The notes below the pieces were generated by a model that made no database searches, was not told the origin of the DNA, and saw only the letters and a list, made by a program, of their open reading frames with translations. 64,000 bases of DNA, taken from assembly GCF_014197615.1 (NCBI RefSeq), contig NZ_JACIFY010000003.1, positions 62,001 through 126,000 on the forward strand. Direction: 5' to 3'. The translations under genes and the position numbers were made by a program. Positions 45,531 through 54,720 of this stretch are shown here, piece by piece. Every line of letters starts with the position of its first letter. The first letter of the stretch is position 1. This stretch comes from Rhizobium esperanzae (lineage in GTDB: Bacteria; Pseudomonadota; Alphaproteobacteria; Rhizobiales; Rhizobiaceae).

Positions 45531-46373
45531 TCAGACTGATCTGCCCAACCCAAGCGGTGTCAGGCGGGGAAGGGTGTCGGCGCTGCCTTCTTCATGGAGC
45601 AGCGCGAGACAGTGACGTTTCAGCCGTGAAAACTCTGATGACGCGACGATATCGGTCGCTCGCGGTCGCGGGAAGGGGACGGTGATCTCCTCGTGAATGC
45701 GGCCTGGCCGCGCCTTCATCACGATGATCCGGTCCGCCAAGAGGAGCGCCTCGTCGATATCGTGCGTCACGAACAGGATGGTTTTGCGGAACTGTTCCCA
45801 TATGGCGAGCAGCAGTTCCTGCATCTTCAGTCGCGTCAGGGCGTCGAGCGCGCCGAACGGCTCATCCATCAGCAAGAGCCGCGGCTGGTTGACGAGGACG
45901 CGGGCGATTTCCACCCGCTGCTGCATGCCGCCGGAAAGCTGGGCGGGATAGCGATCGGCAAAGCCGTTCAGGCCGACGAGATCGAGCATTCTCTGCGCCT
46001 CGCGCCGGCGCTGTTCCTTTCCGACGCCGCGCATCTTGGGTCCGAAGGCAACATTGTCACGCGCGCTCTTCCAGGGAAACAGGGTATGGTGCTGAAAGAC
46101 GATGCCGCGTTCGGGGTGTGGTCCCCGCACTTGAGTGCCATCGACATCCAGCCGGCCGCCGGCAATGTCGATATGGCCGGCGAGCGCGCCGAGAAGCGTC
46201 GATTTCCCGCAACCGGACGGGCCGAGCAGGCAGACGAACTCGCCGGGCGCGACGGAGAAACTGACATCCGACACCGCTTCGAAAGCGGCCTTGCCCTTGC
46301 CGAGGCGGATGGAAACGCAGTCTGCGAGGATTCGTCCGGTTTCCGATCGCACCAGGCGCTGGTGGCTGTTCAT
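45531..46373 (-). CDS. NitT/TauT-type ABC transporter ATP-binding protein
   Basis: This 280-residue ATPase has Walker A (GPSGCGKST), signature LSGGMQQR and Walker B ([14 protein letters not shown]), as in the SsuB/TauB/NrtD group for sulfonates, taurine and nitrate. The ATG at 46373 overlaps the permease stop by four bases. It closes a leftward three-gene importer operon and converges on the chemoreceptor gene. Confidence 0.88.
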   Translation of the reverse strand: MNSHQRLVRSETGRILADCVSIRLGKGKAAFEAVSDVSFSVAPGEFVCLLGPSGCGKSTLLGALAGHIDIAGGRLDVDGTQVRGPHPERGIVFQHHTLFPWKSARDNVAFGPKMRGVGKEQRRREAQRMLDLVGLNGFADRYPAQLSGGMQQRVEIARVLVNQPRLLLMDEPFGALDALTRLKMQELLLAIWEQFRKTILFVTHDIDEALLLADRIIVMKARPGRIHEEITVPFPRPRATDIVASSEFSRLKRHCLALLHEEGSADTLPRLTPLGLGRSV

Positions 46374-47164
46374 CGTGCCGTTTCCTTTTTCTGCCAGGGA
46401 ATAAGGGCGTTGCCCAGGGTGCGCAGCAAGGTGCTGCTGCCCATGCCGAGCACGCCGATCACTGCCATGCCGACGATGATTTCGGGATAGTTCTGTAAGG
46501 TATAGGCTTCCCAGGTGTAGTAGCCGATGCCGAATTGCCCGGAGATCATTTCGGCGGTGACCAGGCAGAACCACGACGTGCCCATGCCGATGGCAAGGCC
46601 GGTGACGATGCTTGGCGCCGCCCCTGGAAGGATGACTTCGAACAGCATCGCGCGGCGGGTGCTGCCGAGACTGCGTGCGGCGGCGATCAGGCGCGGATCG
46701 ACGCCTTCGACCCCATGGACCGTATTGAGCAAGATCGGAAACAAGGCGCCGGTGAAGGTGATGAAGATCATCGACAATTCGGACGACGGAAACATCAGCA
46801 CGGCAAGGGGGATCCAGGCGACGGCCGGGATCGGCCGCAAGAGCTCGAGGGGCGCGAGCAGGAAATCGCCGACTTTTCGCGACCGGCCGATGACCAGGCC
46901 GAAGGCGATGCCGGCGACGGCGGCGATCGCGTATCCGGCAAACACCCTTTCAAGACTGCTGGAAACATGCGCGAACAGTTTCGGCGACTGGAGGAACCCC
47001 AGGGCGGCGGCCAGCACCTCCACCGGCGAAGGCACGTTTTGGAAGGTGACAAGGCCGAGATCGAGCCGCAGGGTGGACGCCATCTGCCACAGGAACAGGC
47101 AGATGGCGATCGATCCCGCGCGGCGCAGCCAAGATCCGTAATCAGGGTGCGTCCACGTCGTCAT
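46370..47164 (-). CDS. NitT/TauT-type ABC transporter permease
   Basis: This 264-residue inner-membrane protein has five to six helices and an ATPase-docking loop near AARSLGSTRRAMLFEVILP. It belongs with SsuC/TauC. It is eight bases downstream of the binding-protein stop and overlaps the ATPase start. Confidence 0.88.
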   Translation of the reverse strand: MTTWTHPDYGSWLRRAGSIAICLFLWQMASTLRLDLGLVTFQNVPSPVEVLAAALGFLQSPKLFAHVSSSLERVFAGYAIAAVAGIAFGLVIGRSRKVGDFLLAPLELLRPIPAVAWIPLAVLMFPSSELSMIFITFTGALFPILLNTVHGVEGVDPRLIAAARSLGSTRRAMLFEVILPGAAPSIVTGLAIGMGTSWFCLVTAEMISGQFGIGYYTWEAYTLQNYPEIIVGMAVIGVLGMGSSTLLRTLGNALIPWQKKETAR

Positions 47165-47172
47165 TATCGGCC

Positions 47173-48585
47173 TCAGTTGCTTGCCACGACGGAGGATTTG
47201 GCCCTGGTGAAATCGAGCACGGCGCCGCCATGCGCCTTGGCCCAGCCCTCGGCATTCTCCTTGAGCAGGAAGGCGCTGACCTCGCCGTTGTCGCCGCGCA
47301 CGAACCAGGCCTGGTTGCCGAGCAGCTTGATGCCGCTTTCCCGATCCTGGGCATAGAAGACGCGGATGGCCTTGCCTTCGCCTTCGAGCGCCTTCAAAGC
47401 CTTGAAGGCATTTTCCGCCGTGGCGTAATGGCGGACGAGCGGCTCGTCCTTGACCCAGATCTCGGCGACGCGCTTCGGATCCTTGATCGGCTCGCCGGTT
47501 GCCGCGTCCTTGGCGTCGAGCGGAAGCTGATCGTAATTCTTCAGGCTTGCCTCATAATCGAGACCCGAGGCCTTGAAGGCGGCCTTGATGAAACGATCGT
47601 CGATGAATGTGTCGACGTCGAGCCCGCTATCGGCCTTCTTCAGGTATTGCAGGGTTTCGATCGCGGTGCCGACGGCCTGCCGGTATTCCGGCTTCCATGT
47701 GAGGTCGCGGGTCTGAAGACCGAGCGGGCCATGAAAGAGATAGTCCACTTCCGCTTCGACGCCTGTCACTTTGGCGATGAGCTCGCTGTATTTTTCCGGC
47801 TCTTTGGCGATCAGCTGGTCGGCTTCGAGTGCGGCGCGCAGATAGGCAGTGACGATCTCCGGATATTTTTCGGCATAGTCCGCATCAACAAGCGCGCCGT
47901 GGAAGGTGGGGCCGTTCGCCTGCGAGCCGTCATAGATCTTCCGCGCGAAGCCGCGCCAGGGATAAAGCTCCGCAAAGGGCACGAAGTCGGCATGCGCCTC
48001 GATCTGGTTGGACTTGAGCGCGGCGCCGGCCACTTCGGGCGCCTGGGCGATGATGTTGACGTCCTTTTCGGGATCCCAGCCCTCAGCCTTGATGGCGCGC
48101 AACAGCAGGCCGTGTGAGGTCGAGGCGAAGGGAACCGAAATCGTCTTGCCTTTCAGTTCGGAGATGGACTGGATCGGGGAATCCGTCGGCACGACGATGC
48201 CGTTGCCGCTTCCCTTGACGCTGCCGGAAAGGACCGAGATGAACAGGCTCCTGCGTCCCGCCTTCAGATGCGCAAGGCCGTTGAAGGAGCCGGGGAAGTC
48301 CGCCATCACCCCGAAATCGAGTTTGCCGGCGATCTGCTCGTTAGTGATCGGCGCGCCACTGGTAAAATTCTTCCACTGGATGTCGTAGGTGGCGTCCTTG
48401 TACTTGCCGTCATGCGGCAGGTATTTTTCGAGAAGGTTGAGTTCCCGGATCAGGAGGCCGCCGGTGGCGGTGTTGATCGTCGTGTCTTGCGTTCCGATGG
48501 CGACGCGAATGGTTTCCGCATGCGCCGCGCCGATGAAACTCGTCGCAGCCAAGGCTGCGGCTGCCAATGTTAAGCGAAAATGCAT
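47173..48585 (-). CDS. NitT/TauT-type periplasmic substrate-binding protein, long form
   Basis: This 470-residue exported protein has a signal peptide ending at AHAE (about residue 24) and the NMT1/SsuA-like fold in its first 320 residues. The chain is about 130 residues longer than simple sulfonate-binding proteins, approaching the size of nitrate-binding NrtA. The extra C-terminal part has no motif I recognise. It heads the importer operon, diverging from the Crp/Fnr gene across 370 bases. Sulfonates or another small anion are candidates. Confidence 0.82.
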   Translation of the reverse strand: MHFRLTLAAAALAATSFIGAAHAETIRVAIGTQDTTINTATGGLLIRELNLLEKYLPHDGKYKDATYDIQWKNFTSGAPITNEQIAGKLDFGVMADFPGSFNGLAHLKAGRRSLFISVLSGSVKGSGNGIVVPTDSPIQSISELKGKTISVPFASTSHGLLLRAIKAEGWDPEKDVNIIAQAPEVAGAALKSNQIEAHADFVPFAELYPWRGFARKIYDGSQANGPTFHGALVDADYAEKYPEIVTAYLRAALEADQLIAKEPEKYSELIAKVTGVEAEVDYLFHGPLGLQTRDLTWKPEYRQAVGTAIETLQYLKKADSGLDVDTFIDDRFIKAAFKASGLDYEASLKNYDQLPLDAKDAATGEPIKDPKRVAEIWVKDEPLVRHYATAENAFKALKALEGEGKAIRVFYAQDRESGIKLLGNQAWFVRGDNGEVSAFLLKENAEGWAKAHGGAVLDFTRAKSSVVASN

Positions 48586-48954
48586 CGTGCCAACCCATTA
48601 TTGTCCGTCGCCTCGCGGCGGGAAATCTCCGAATTCTTGCCGACCGCAGCTGCTGTTTCACCTGCCGCCGTCGCGCAAATTTATGTGGCGAGGACCCATG
48701 ACGGCGGAAGCAATTAATTTGCATGACTATTGCGTCAGGTCGGCGCCAGACGTCCGGAGGGGATCGATCCCGACAGATATCGGCGAATTTATATAAATTA
48801 TTACAATTGCTTAGTTGCCATTCGCCTGGGTAGGTTGCTAGGATTTCCGGCGATAAACGACCACTTTCGTCAGCGAATACGCAAATATATTTCTTTATAG
48901 TCCATAGATTTTATATTTATTGAACCACTCATTCGACACCAGAGAGGGCTATCG
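48586..48954. promoter_or_regulatory. Divergent promoter region with AT-rich palindrome
   Basis: This 369-base gap lies between the binding-protein gene and the Crp/Fnr gene. It is much richer in A and T than the surroundings, especially from 48780 to 48930. It holds a perfect 14-bp palindrome, AATTTATATAAATT (48786-48799), which could be an operator for the adjacent regulator. I see no ORF or RNA gene in it. Confidence 0.45.
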
Positions 48955-49761
48955 ATGAGCTTGGATTTTGAAATCGCAAGGCCGGAACCGAAACGCGGAT
49001 TGCGCGAAATAAGTCCCGAGCTGCCCCCACAGGCCATCCTGCCGGGCGCCCAGTCGTTGTTTCTGAGCGAGACCGTCGACGGGCTGGACGAGGGCGCGCA
49101 TTTCCTCGATCCGCTCAAGCCGGAGGAATGGGCCGTTTTACGCAGTCACGGGCGCCAGCTCAGCTTCTCCGCCGGTGAAGCGATCTTCACGCAGGGTGAC
49201 CGGCATGGCGGCGTCTTCATCATCGAGCGCGGCTCGGTGCGCGTTTTCTATTCGGCTCCTTCCGGCCGCGAGATCACGCTGGCCTACTGGACGCCTGGCA
49301 ATTTCATCGGCGGGCCGGAGATGACCGGCGGCGGCACGCATATCTGGTCGGGCGAGGCTATGGATGATTGCCAGATTCTGTTTCTGCCCGGTCCCGTCCT
49401 GCGCAAGCTGATCGTCGAACTGCCCAATTTCGCGCTCTGTCTTATCCAGGGCCTGGCGTCGAAGGGCAAAAGCTATTCGGCCATGGCCCAGATGCTCGGC
49501 ACCCGCTCGGTCATCGAGCGGCTGGCGCAGTTTCTGACGAACCTCGGCAAGCTGCACGGCGTGCGCGATGGGCACGCCGTCATCATCAATGCGAAGGTGA
49601 CCCACGACCAGATCGCAGCCATGGTCGGCTCCACCCGGCAATGGGTGACGATGATGATGAAGCGTTTTCAGAAAGAAGGATTGCTGACGGTCACGCCGCG
49701 GCACATCCGCATCGAGCGGCCGCATCTGCTGATGGCGATGGTGTCGAAGGGCGGCGCTTAA
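48955..49761 (+). CDS. Crp/Fnr-family transcriptional regulator
   Basis: This 268-residue protein has a cyclic-nucleotide-type sensor domain (about residues 55-165, with FTQGDRHGGVFIIERGSVRVF) and a C-terminal winged helix (THDQIAAMVGSTRQWVTMMM, about residues 220-240). It has no N-terminal cluster of cysteines, so it is not an oxygen-sensing FNR. About 50 extra residues precede the sensor domain. It lies between the importer operon and the flavoprotein operon and may control both. Confidence 0.87.
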   Translation: MSLDFEIARPEPKRGLREISPELPPQAILPGAQSLFLSETVDGLDEGAHFLDPLKPEEWAVLRSHGRQLSFSAGEAIFTQGDRHGGVFIIERGSVRVFYSAPSGREITLAYWTPGNFIGGPEMTGGGTHIWSGEAMDDCQILFLPGPVLRKLIVELPNFALCLIQGLASKGKSYSAMAQMLGTRSVIERLAQFLTNLGKLHGVRDGHAVIINAKVTHDQIAAMVGSTRQWVTMMMKRFQKEGLLTVTPRHIRIERPHLLMAMVSKGGA

Positions 49762-49783
49762 GCGCCGCCGACAGCCGTTTTTC

Positions 49784-50740
49784 CTAACCCAGGCGGGTCA
49801 GCGCCCAGCGCACGGTCTTGCGCACATCGGGATCGGGATCGTCGATATGCGCGGCCAGCGCTTCGCTGGCCCGGGGACTGCCGATCTCGCCAAGGGCGGC
49901 TGCCGCTTCCTTGCGCAAGGTGGGCATGCCGCTTTCGAGCAGAAGGGCGATCCGGAGCAGGGCGGTCTCCGCCTTCAGTTTGCCGAGGGCATTGAGCGAT
50001 TTTTGCTGCACCTGCCAATAGTCGTCGGACAGCGCTTTGCCGAGCGCTTCGACCGCAGAGGCGTGGCCGATGCGGCCGAGCGATTCCGCCGCCGCCGCCC
50101 GGACCTGCCAGTTCGCATCACCGAGCGCCGCAGCCACAGCTTCGGCCGCAGCCGGCTGCGCCGTGAACGTCAGGGCATTGACCGCTGCGGCGCGCACCTC
50201 GTTATTCTCGTCGCGCGTTGCCGCAATCAGGGAGGGAAGCGTCGAGTCGAGCTTGAGATAGGCGATGGTGCCGAGCGCCTGCACCCGCACCGATGCGTCC
50301 GCGTCGCGCAGCGCAATGAGGGCGGGGCCGAGTGCATCCTGCAGCCGCAGCCCCTTCAATCCGCGAAATGCCGCGGCGCGCACGAAGGCGCTGGCGTGAT
50401 CCAGCAGCGGCAGCAAGCTGCCGCCGGCCTCCTGTTTTTTCAGCTCCGCCAGCCCGTCGGCCGCAGCCTGCGCGACCGATGGATCGTCGTCGACGACCAG
50501 CCGCGCCAGGCCGCCGGCGGCACCGGCGCCGTCGAATTCGGCGAGCGCGATCGCCGCCTGGAGGCGGACATTTTCGCTGGCATCGCCAGCCGCCTCGATC
50601 AGGTGCGGCAGCGCCTCGGGACTTGCGGTTTCCGCAAGCTCGATGACCGCGAGGCGGCGAACGGCGGCATCCGCATCCGACAGGCGTTCCGCGATGGCCT
50701 CGATATCGCCAAAGGCTTCGAAAGGTTCAAAAGCGCTCAT
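49784..50740 (-). CDS. HEAT-repeat protein
   Basis: This 318-residue protein is made almost wholly of about nine 31-residue HEAT-like repeats (pattern VRxAAAxALGxxG, as in DANWQVRAAAAESLGRIGH). Such proteins are scaffolds or assembly partners. The ATG at 50740 lies two bases after the ferredoxin stop, so it is co-produced with the ferredoxin and AprA-like flavoprotein and may help assemble or join them. Confidence 0.85.
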   Translation of the reverse strand: MSAFEPFEAFGDIEAIAERLSDADAAVRRLAVIELAETASPEALPHLIEAAGDASENVRLQAAIALAEFDGAGAAGGLARLVVDDDPSVAQAAADGLAELKKQEAGGSLLPLLDHASAFVRAAAFRGLKGLRLQDALGPALIALRDADASVRVQALGTIAYLKLDSTLPSLIAATRDENNEVRAAAVNALTFTAQPAAAEAVAAALGDANWQVRAAAAESLGRIGHASAVEALGKALSDDYWQVQQKSLNALGKLKAETALLRIALLLESGMPTLRKEAAAALGEIGSPRASEALAAHIDDPDPDVRKTVRWALTRLG

Positions 50741-50741
50741 A

Positions 50742-50975
50742 TCAACGCAACAGATAAGGGATGTTGACGGTGACGGCCCCGGTCGGGCAATCGGTTTCGC
50801 AGGGCATGCAGTACCAGCATTCATCGAACTTCATATAGGCCTTGCCTGTGAGATCGCTGATGCGCAGGACATCGAGCGGGCAGACGTCGACGCAGACCGT
50901 GCAGCCCTTGTCGGCGATGCATTTGGCGTCATCGACAATCACGGGGACTGTGCTCGGGGAGAGTGCGAGAGGCAT
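50742..50975 (-). CDS. Dicluster 4Fe-4S ferredoxin, AprB-like
   Basis: This 77-residue protein has two 4Fe-4S motifs: C-x5-C-x2-C-x3-CP (in KGCTVCVDVCP) and C-x2-C-x2-C-x3-CP (in ECWYCMPCETDCP). It resembles the small beta subunit of adenylylsulfate reductase. It lies 11 bases after the flavoprotein gene and probably is its electron partner. Confidence 0.9.
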   Translation of the reverse strand: MPLALSPSTVPVIVDDAKCIADKGCTVCVDVCPLDVLRISDLTGKAYMKFDECWYCMPCETDCPTGAVTVNIPYLLR

Positions 50976-50986
50976 GGGTTTTCCTG

Positions 50987-52723
50987 TCAGGCTTGCTTTT
51001 GAACACGCAGACGGTCGTAGGCCGTCCGTTCTTCGGTCTCGATCGGAACGACATAGGGCTCTACCTTGCGCTTCTCCGACACCATACGGCCGTCGATTTT
51101 CTTGAGAAGCGTGTGGCAGAACCAGTTGTCGTCATCCTTGTCAGGGTAATCGACGCGATTGTGGTAGAGGCCCCAGCGGCTTTCAGTGCGGAAAAGCGAG
51201 GCGTGGGCGGCCATTTCGGCGCAGTCGATGATGGAGGAGACTTCGAGCGCCCGCATCAGTTCATGGGCGTCGCGGGCGACGAGCGCGGTTTCGAGGTCGT
51301 CGCGGACTTCGCCGAGCCGCTGCTGGCCGATCCGCATCTTGGCCGTCACCTTCGGCGGCTGCAGATAGTCGTTGACCAGGCGGCGCGCCTTGTATTCCAG
51401 CTGGTTGGGCGGAATGCCGTCGTCGCGCCGCGTCGGCGCCAGCACGCGGTCGCGCTCTCGTGCGACAAATTCAGGGTCGTAGTCGGGAAGCTCGGTTTCC
51501 GCGGCCAGGTCGGCCGCATGCTCTCCGGCAACGGCGCCGTTGGTAAAGGCGCCGAGCATGTAATTGTGCGGCACGTTCGCCATGTCGCCCGCCGCATAGA
51601 GACCTTCGACCGTGGTGCGCGCGAACTCATCGACGAACACCCCTGAGGCGCTGTGGCCGGAACAGAAGCCGATTTCGGAGATGTGCATCTCGATCATCTT
51701 CTCGCGATAATCGGTGCCGCGCGCCTCATGGAAACGGCCGCGTGAGGGCCGTTCGACCTTGTGCAGGATCTGCTCGATCTCGCCGACCGTATCGTGGTGC
51801 AGATGGTTGAGTTTCAGGAAGACAGGCCCCTTGCCGGATTGCAGTTCGTTGTAGAATTCCTGCATCATCTGGCCCGACCAGTAGTCGCTTTCGATGAAAC
51901 GGTTGCCTTCGCTGTTGGCGGTATAGGCGCCGAACGGGCCTGCGACATAGGCGCAGGCGGGTCCGTTATAATCCTTGATCAACGGGTTGATCTGGTAGCA
52001 TTCGAGGTTCGCAAGCGCGGCACCGGCATGATAGGCCATGGCATAGCCGTCGCCGGAATTGGTCGGGTTCTCATAGGTGCCGTAGAGATATCCCGAATGG
52101 GGTAATCCCAGCCGCCCCGCCGCGCCCATGCAGAGGATCACGGTCTTGGCGCGCAGGACGAGAAACTCCGCCGAGCGTGTGTTGACGGCGATCGCCCCGG
52201 CAATCCTGCCGTCCTTCGCCGTCAGGAGCCGCGTCGCCATGTAGCGGTTGGAGATCAGAATGCGCTCGCGGCGCAACTGCCGATAAAGCGCCTTCTTGAC
52301 GGTGTCTCCATTCGGCATCGGCAGGACATAGGTCCCGAGGTGGTGCACCTTCTTGAGGTCGAAATCGCCATTGGCATTTTTCTGGAAGCGGATACCGAAG
52401 CGATCCAGCTCCTCGATGATCTCGTAGCATCGCGAGGCATATTTATAGACCGGCGCCTGATCGACGATACCGTCATTGGCGATGGTGATTTCCTTGGTGT
52501 ACTGTTCCGGCGTCGCGTAACCCGGCACGACGGCATTGTTCAGCCCGTCCATGCCCATGGAGATCGCGCCCGAGCGCTTGACGTTGGCCTTTTCCAGCAG
52601 GATCACGTTCAGCTCGGGATTACGCTGCTTCGCCTTGAGCGCCGCCATCGGCCCGGCCGTGCCGCCGCCGATCACCAGCACGTCGCATTCGACCTCGGAC
52701 AGGCCTTCTACAAAATTATCCAT
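50987..52723 (-). CDS. AprA-like FAD flavoprotein (fumarate reductase/adenylylsulfate reductase superfamily)
   Basis: This 578-residue soluble flavoprotein starts with a FAD-binding motif (VLVIGGGTAGPMAALKA) and has RSGAISMGMDGLNN, a second FAD segment (GLYAAGDMANV) and the C-terminal helical domain (SRWGLYHNRVDYPDKDDDNWF), all reminiscent of AprA. The genome context has no sulfate-reduction genes, so true adenylylsulfate reductase activity is not assumed. The paired ferredoxin and the neighbouring anion importer suggest redox chemistry on an imported sulfur or nitrogen compound. The substrate is unknown. Confidence 0.83.
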   Translation of the reverse strand: MDNFVEGLSEVECDVLVIGGGTAGPMAALKAKQRNPELNVILLEKANVKRSGAISMGMDGLNNAVVPGYATPEQYTKEITIANDGIVDQAPVYKYASRCYEIIEELDRFGIRFQKNANGDFDLKKVHHLGTYVLPMPNGDTVKKALYRQLRRERILISNRYMATRLLTAKDGRIAGAIAVNTRSAEFLVLRAKTVILCMGAAGRLGLPHSGYLYGTYENPTNSGDGYAMAYHAGAALANLECYQINPLIKDYNGPACAYVAGPFGAYTANSEGNRFIESDYWSGQMMQEFYNELQSGKGPVFLKLNHLHHDTVGEIEQILHKVERPSRGRFHEARGTDYREKMIEMHISEIGFCSGHSASGVFVDEFARTTVEGLYAAGDMANVPHNYMLGAFTNGAVAGEHAADLAAETELPDYDPEFVARERDRVLAPTRRDDGIPPNQLEYKARRLVNDYLQPPKVTAKMRIGQQRLGEVRDDLETALVARDAHELMRALEVSSIIDCAEMAAHASLFRTESRWGLYHNRVDYPDKDDDNWFCHTLLKKIDGRMVSEKRKVEPYVVPIETEERTAYDRLRVQKQA

Positions 52724-52733
52724 GCATCATTCC

Positions 52734-53021
52734 TCAAGCCAATGAATCGGCGATTTCGCGCAAATATTGCCAGGGGTAGATCCCCCGATCATGCCCATCC
52801 GAGAAAACCAGCCTGACGGCATAGGAGCCGATCGGCTCGATGCCGGTCACTGTGACATTGTCGAAGCTCGCCTCGCGCCCGTCGAGGGAGGCGCGCACCG
52901 CCTGGGCGGCTCGGCTGCGCCGGCGGAGCTCAGAGGCGGGAAGGAGAGAGATGTCGCCGCCTTCCCAGGTAATGGCAAGCGTGCGGCGTTCCGGCTTCAG
53001 CTTCAGTTGCAACGGTGTCAT
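52734..53021 (-). CDS. DUF971 protein
   Basis: This 95-residue protein matches the DUF971/gamma-butyrobetaine-hydroxylase N-terminal domain pattern (ITWEGGDISLLPASELRRRS and a C-terminal FSDGHDRGIYPWQYLREI). Such domains occur beside or fused to Fe-S carrier proteins. It is the first gene of the leftward operon with the AprA-like flavoprotein, ferredoxin and HEAT protein. The ATG at 53021 has GGGA at a suitable distance; an upstream TTG is rejected. Confidence 0.8.
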   Translation of the reverse strand: MTPLQLKLKPERRTLAITWEGGDISLLPASELRRRSRAAQAVRASLDGREASFDNVTVTGIEPIGSYAVRLVFSDGHDRGIYPWQYLREIADSLA

Positions 53022-53124
53022 GGCTTTCCCTGTCAATCGATCGCCACTCTAAGAAAGCGCCGGACGGAGACACGCAATAAATTGCCATATGCGATGTGAA
53101 GCAGGTCGATGCGGCGCTCTTTAT

Positions 53125-54450
53125 TTAAAAGTCGGCCACTTTGCCCCAGGCGGATGTCCCGAAGCGGTCGGGATGATAGGGCCTGGGATCGACGATCGGC
53201 TCATCGCCTGTGACGATATCGGCGATCAGATGGCCGGCGCCCGGCCCGATGCCGAAGCCGTGGCCGCTGAAGCCGGCAGCCAGGATGAAACCCGGAAGGG
53301 TGGCGATCTCGCCGATGCCCGGCACACCGTCCGGCGTGCTGTCGATATAGCCCGCCCAAGCCGCGCTGATGGCGGTTTTCTTCAGGGCCGGCAGAAGCTC
53401 GAGCGCTCGCGCATACGTCAGCGCAACGGTAGCCTCGTCGACCGCGGGGTCGAGGATGCGCATGCGCTCCATCGGCGTCGGGCTGTCGAGCCGCCAGTGC
53501 GCCAGAGACTCGTGACCGGAACGAAACCCCTCCAGCCCACCAGGTGCAAGACTACGCCAGCGCCGGGCGAACATCGGCAGGAATTGCGCGGCGAAGCGGA
53601 ACTGCTGCGGGGTCGGATCGACACGGCCGCGGCCGCTGATCGCCAGCGTGTAGCCACCGTCGCCGCGCCGCGTCACCGACACGGCCGATGTATGCAGCGC
53701 GTCCGGCAGGCCGCTTGCGCCCGGTGAAACGGCAAGGATCGACGAACGGGTCGATGCCTGCGGAAATCGAACGCCGAGCTGGCGGCAGAAGGAGGACGCC
53801 CAGGCGCCGCCGGCAAGGATCGCGATTTTTGTCCGGATCGTGCCATGCTCGGTGACGACGCCCGAGAGCCTGCCGCCTTCGACGTCGATGCCGCGGGCCG
53901 CACAGGACTGATGCACCGTGCCCCCGAGCTTCAGGATCGCACGTGCGACGGCAGGTGCTGCCCGTGCCGGATCGGCGGTGCCGTCGGTCGGCGAAAACAC
54001 CCCGCCTTTCCACATGGCGCCGGTGACGCGCCCGCGTTCGGTTGCCTCTACGCTGCTCAACATATGCGTCGTGACGCCGACCGAGCGGGCGAAATCGCGC
54101 CAGCGTGCCCAGCCGGACAGTTCCTCGTCGCTATTGCTGAGATAGAAAAGGCCGCAGCGACGAAAGCCCGTATCCTCCCCGGTCTCGGCGGCGAAGCGCT
54201 CCCACAGATCGAGGCTCTTCGTCGACATCGGCAGTTCACGGGCATCGCGGTTCTGCTGGCGGCACCAGCCCCAGTTGCGGCTCGACTGCTCCGCGCCGAC
54301 AAAGCCCTTCTCGACGAGGGCGACCTTCAGTCCGCGCCGGGCCAGATAATAGGCCGCGAAAACACCGACTATGCCGCCGCCGATCACCACCGCATCGGCG
54401 GCAGTCGGCAGCTCCGGCGTGGTGTCGACGCGATCGAGCGGTGCGGGCAT
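53125..54450 (-). CDS. FAD-dependent oxidoreductase, DAO family
   Basis: This 441-residue protein has the FAD motif VVIGGGIVGVFAAYYLA (about residue 20), a RNWGWCRQQNRD segment after it and a C-terminal flavin contact (GFSGHGFGIGPGAGH). It is in the same broad family as amine and D-amino-acid oxidases or opine-oxidase-like proteins. It follows the peptide-type importer operon on the same strand after a 270-base gap and may oxidise the imported amine. The substrate is not evident. Confidence 0.82.
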   Translation of the reverse strand: MPAPLDRVDTTPELPTAADAVVIGGGIVGVFAAYYLARRGLKVALVEKGFVGAEQSSRNWGWCRQQNRDARELPMSTKSLDLWERFAAETGEDTGFRRCGLFYLSNSDEELSGWARWRDFARSVGVTTHMLSSVEATERGRVTGAMWKGGVFSPTDGTADPARAAPAVARAILKLGGTVHQSCAARGIDVEGGRLSGVVTEHGTIRTKIAILAGGAWASSFCRQLGVRFPQASTRSSILAVSPGASGLPDALHTSAVSVTRRGDGGYTLAISGRGRVDPTPQQFRFAAQFLPMFARRWRSLAPGGLEGFRSGHESLAHWRLDSPTPMERMRILDPAVDEATVALTYARALELLPALKKTAISAAWAGYIDSTPDGVPGIGEIATLPGFILAAGFSGHGFGIGPGAGHLIADIVTGDEPIVDPRPYHPDRFGTSAWGKVADF

Positions 54451-54720
54451 GGCAAGGTCTCCGGTTCCAGGAAGTAGTCTAGCGGATTTGGCGCCACGCC
54501 TTTACCGCAGATCAGCTGGCGGCGGCAGAAGATTCCGTCTTGCTTGGAGCGAGGCAGCCATTTGTGCTTCCGCCTGTGTTCCAGCGTCATAAGCGATCGC
54601 AAGCGGAGACCGTGTGCAGTGAGACCCATTCGGATCGGCTTAAGGATCCTTTACGAATGCACAAGAATGGCCGGATTGCGAACGCGCAACGTTGCCGGAA
54701 AGTGATCGCCACGCCGAGCC

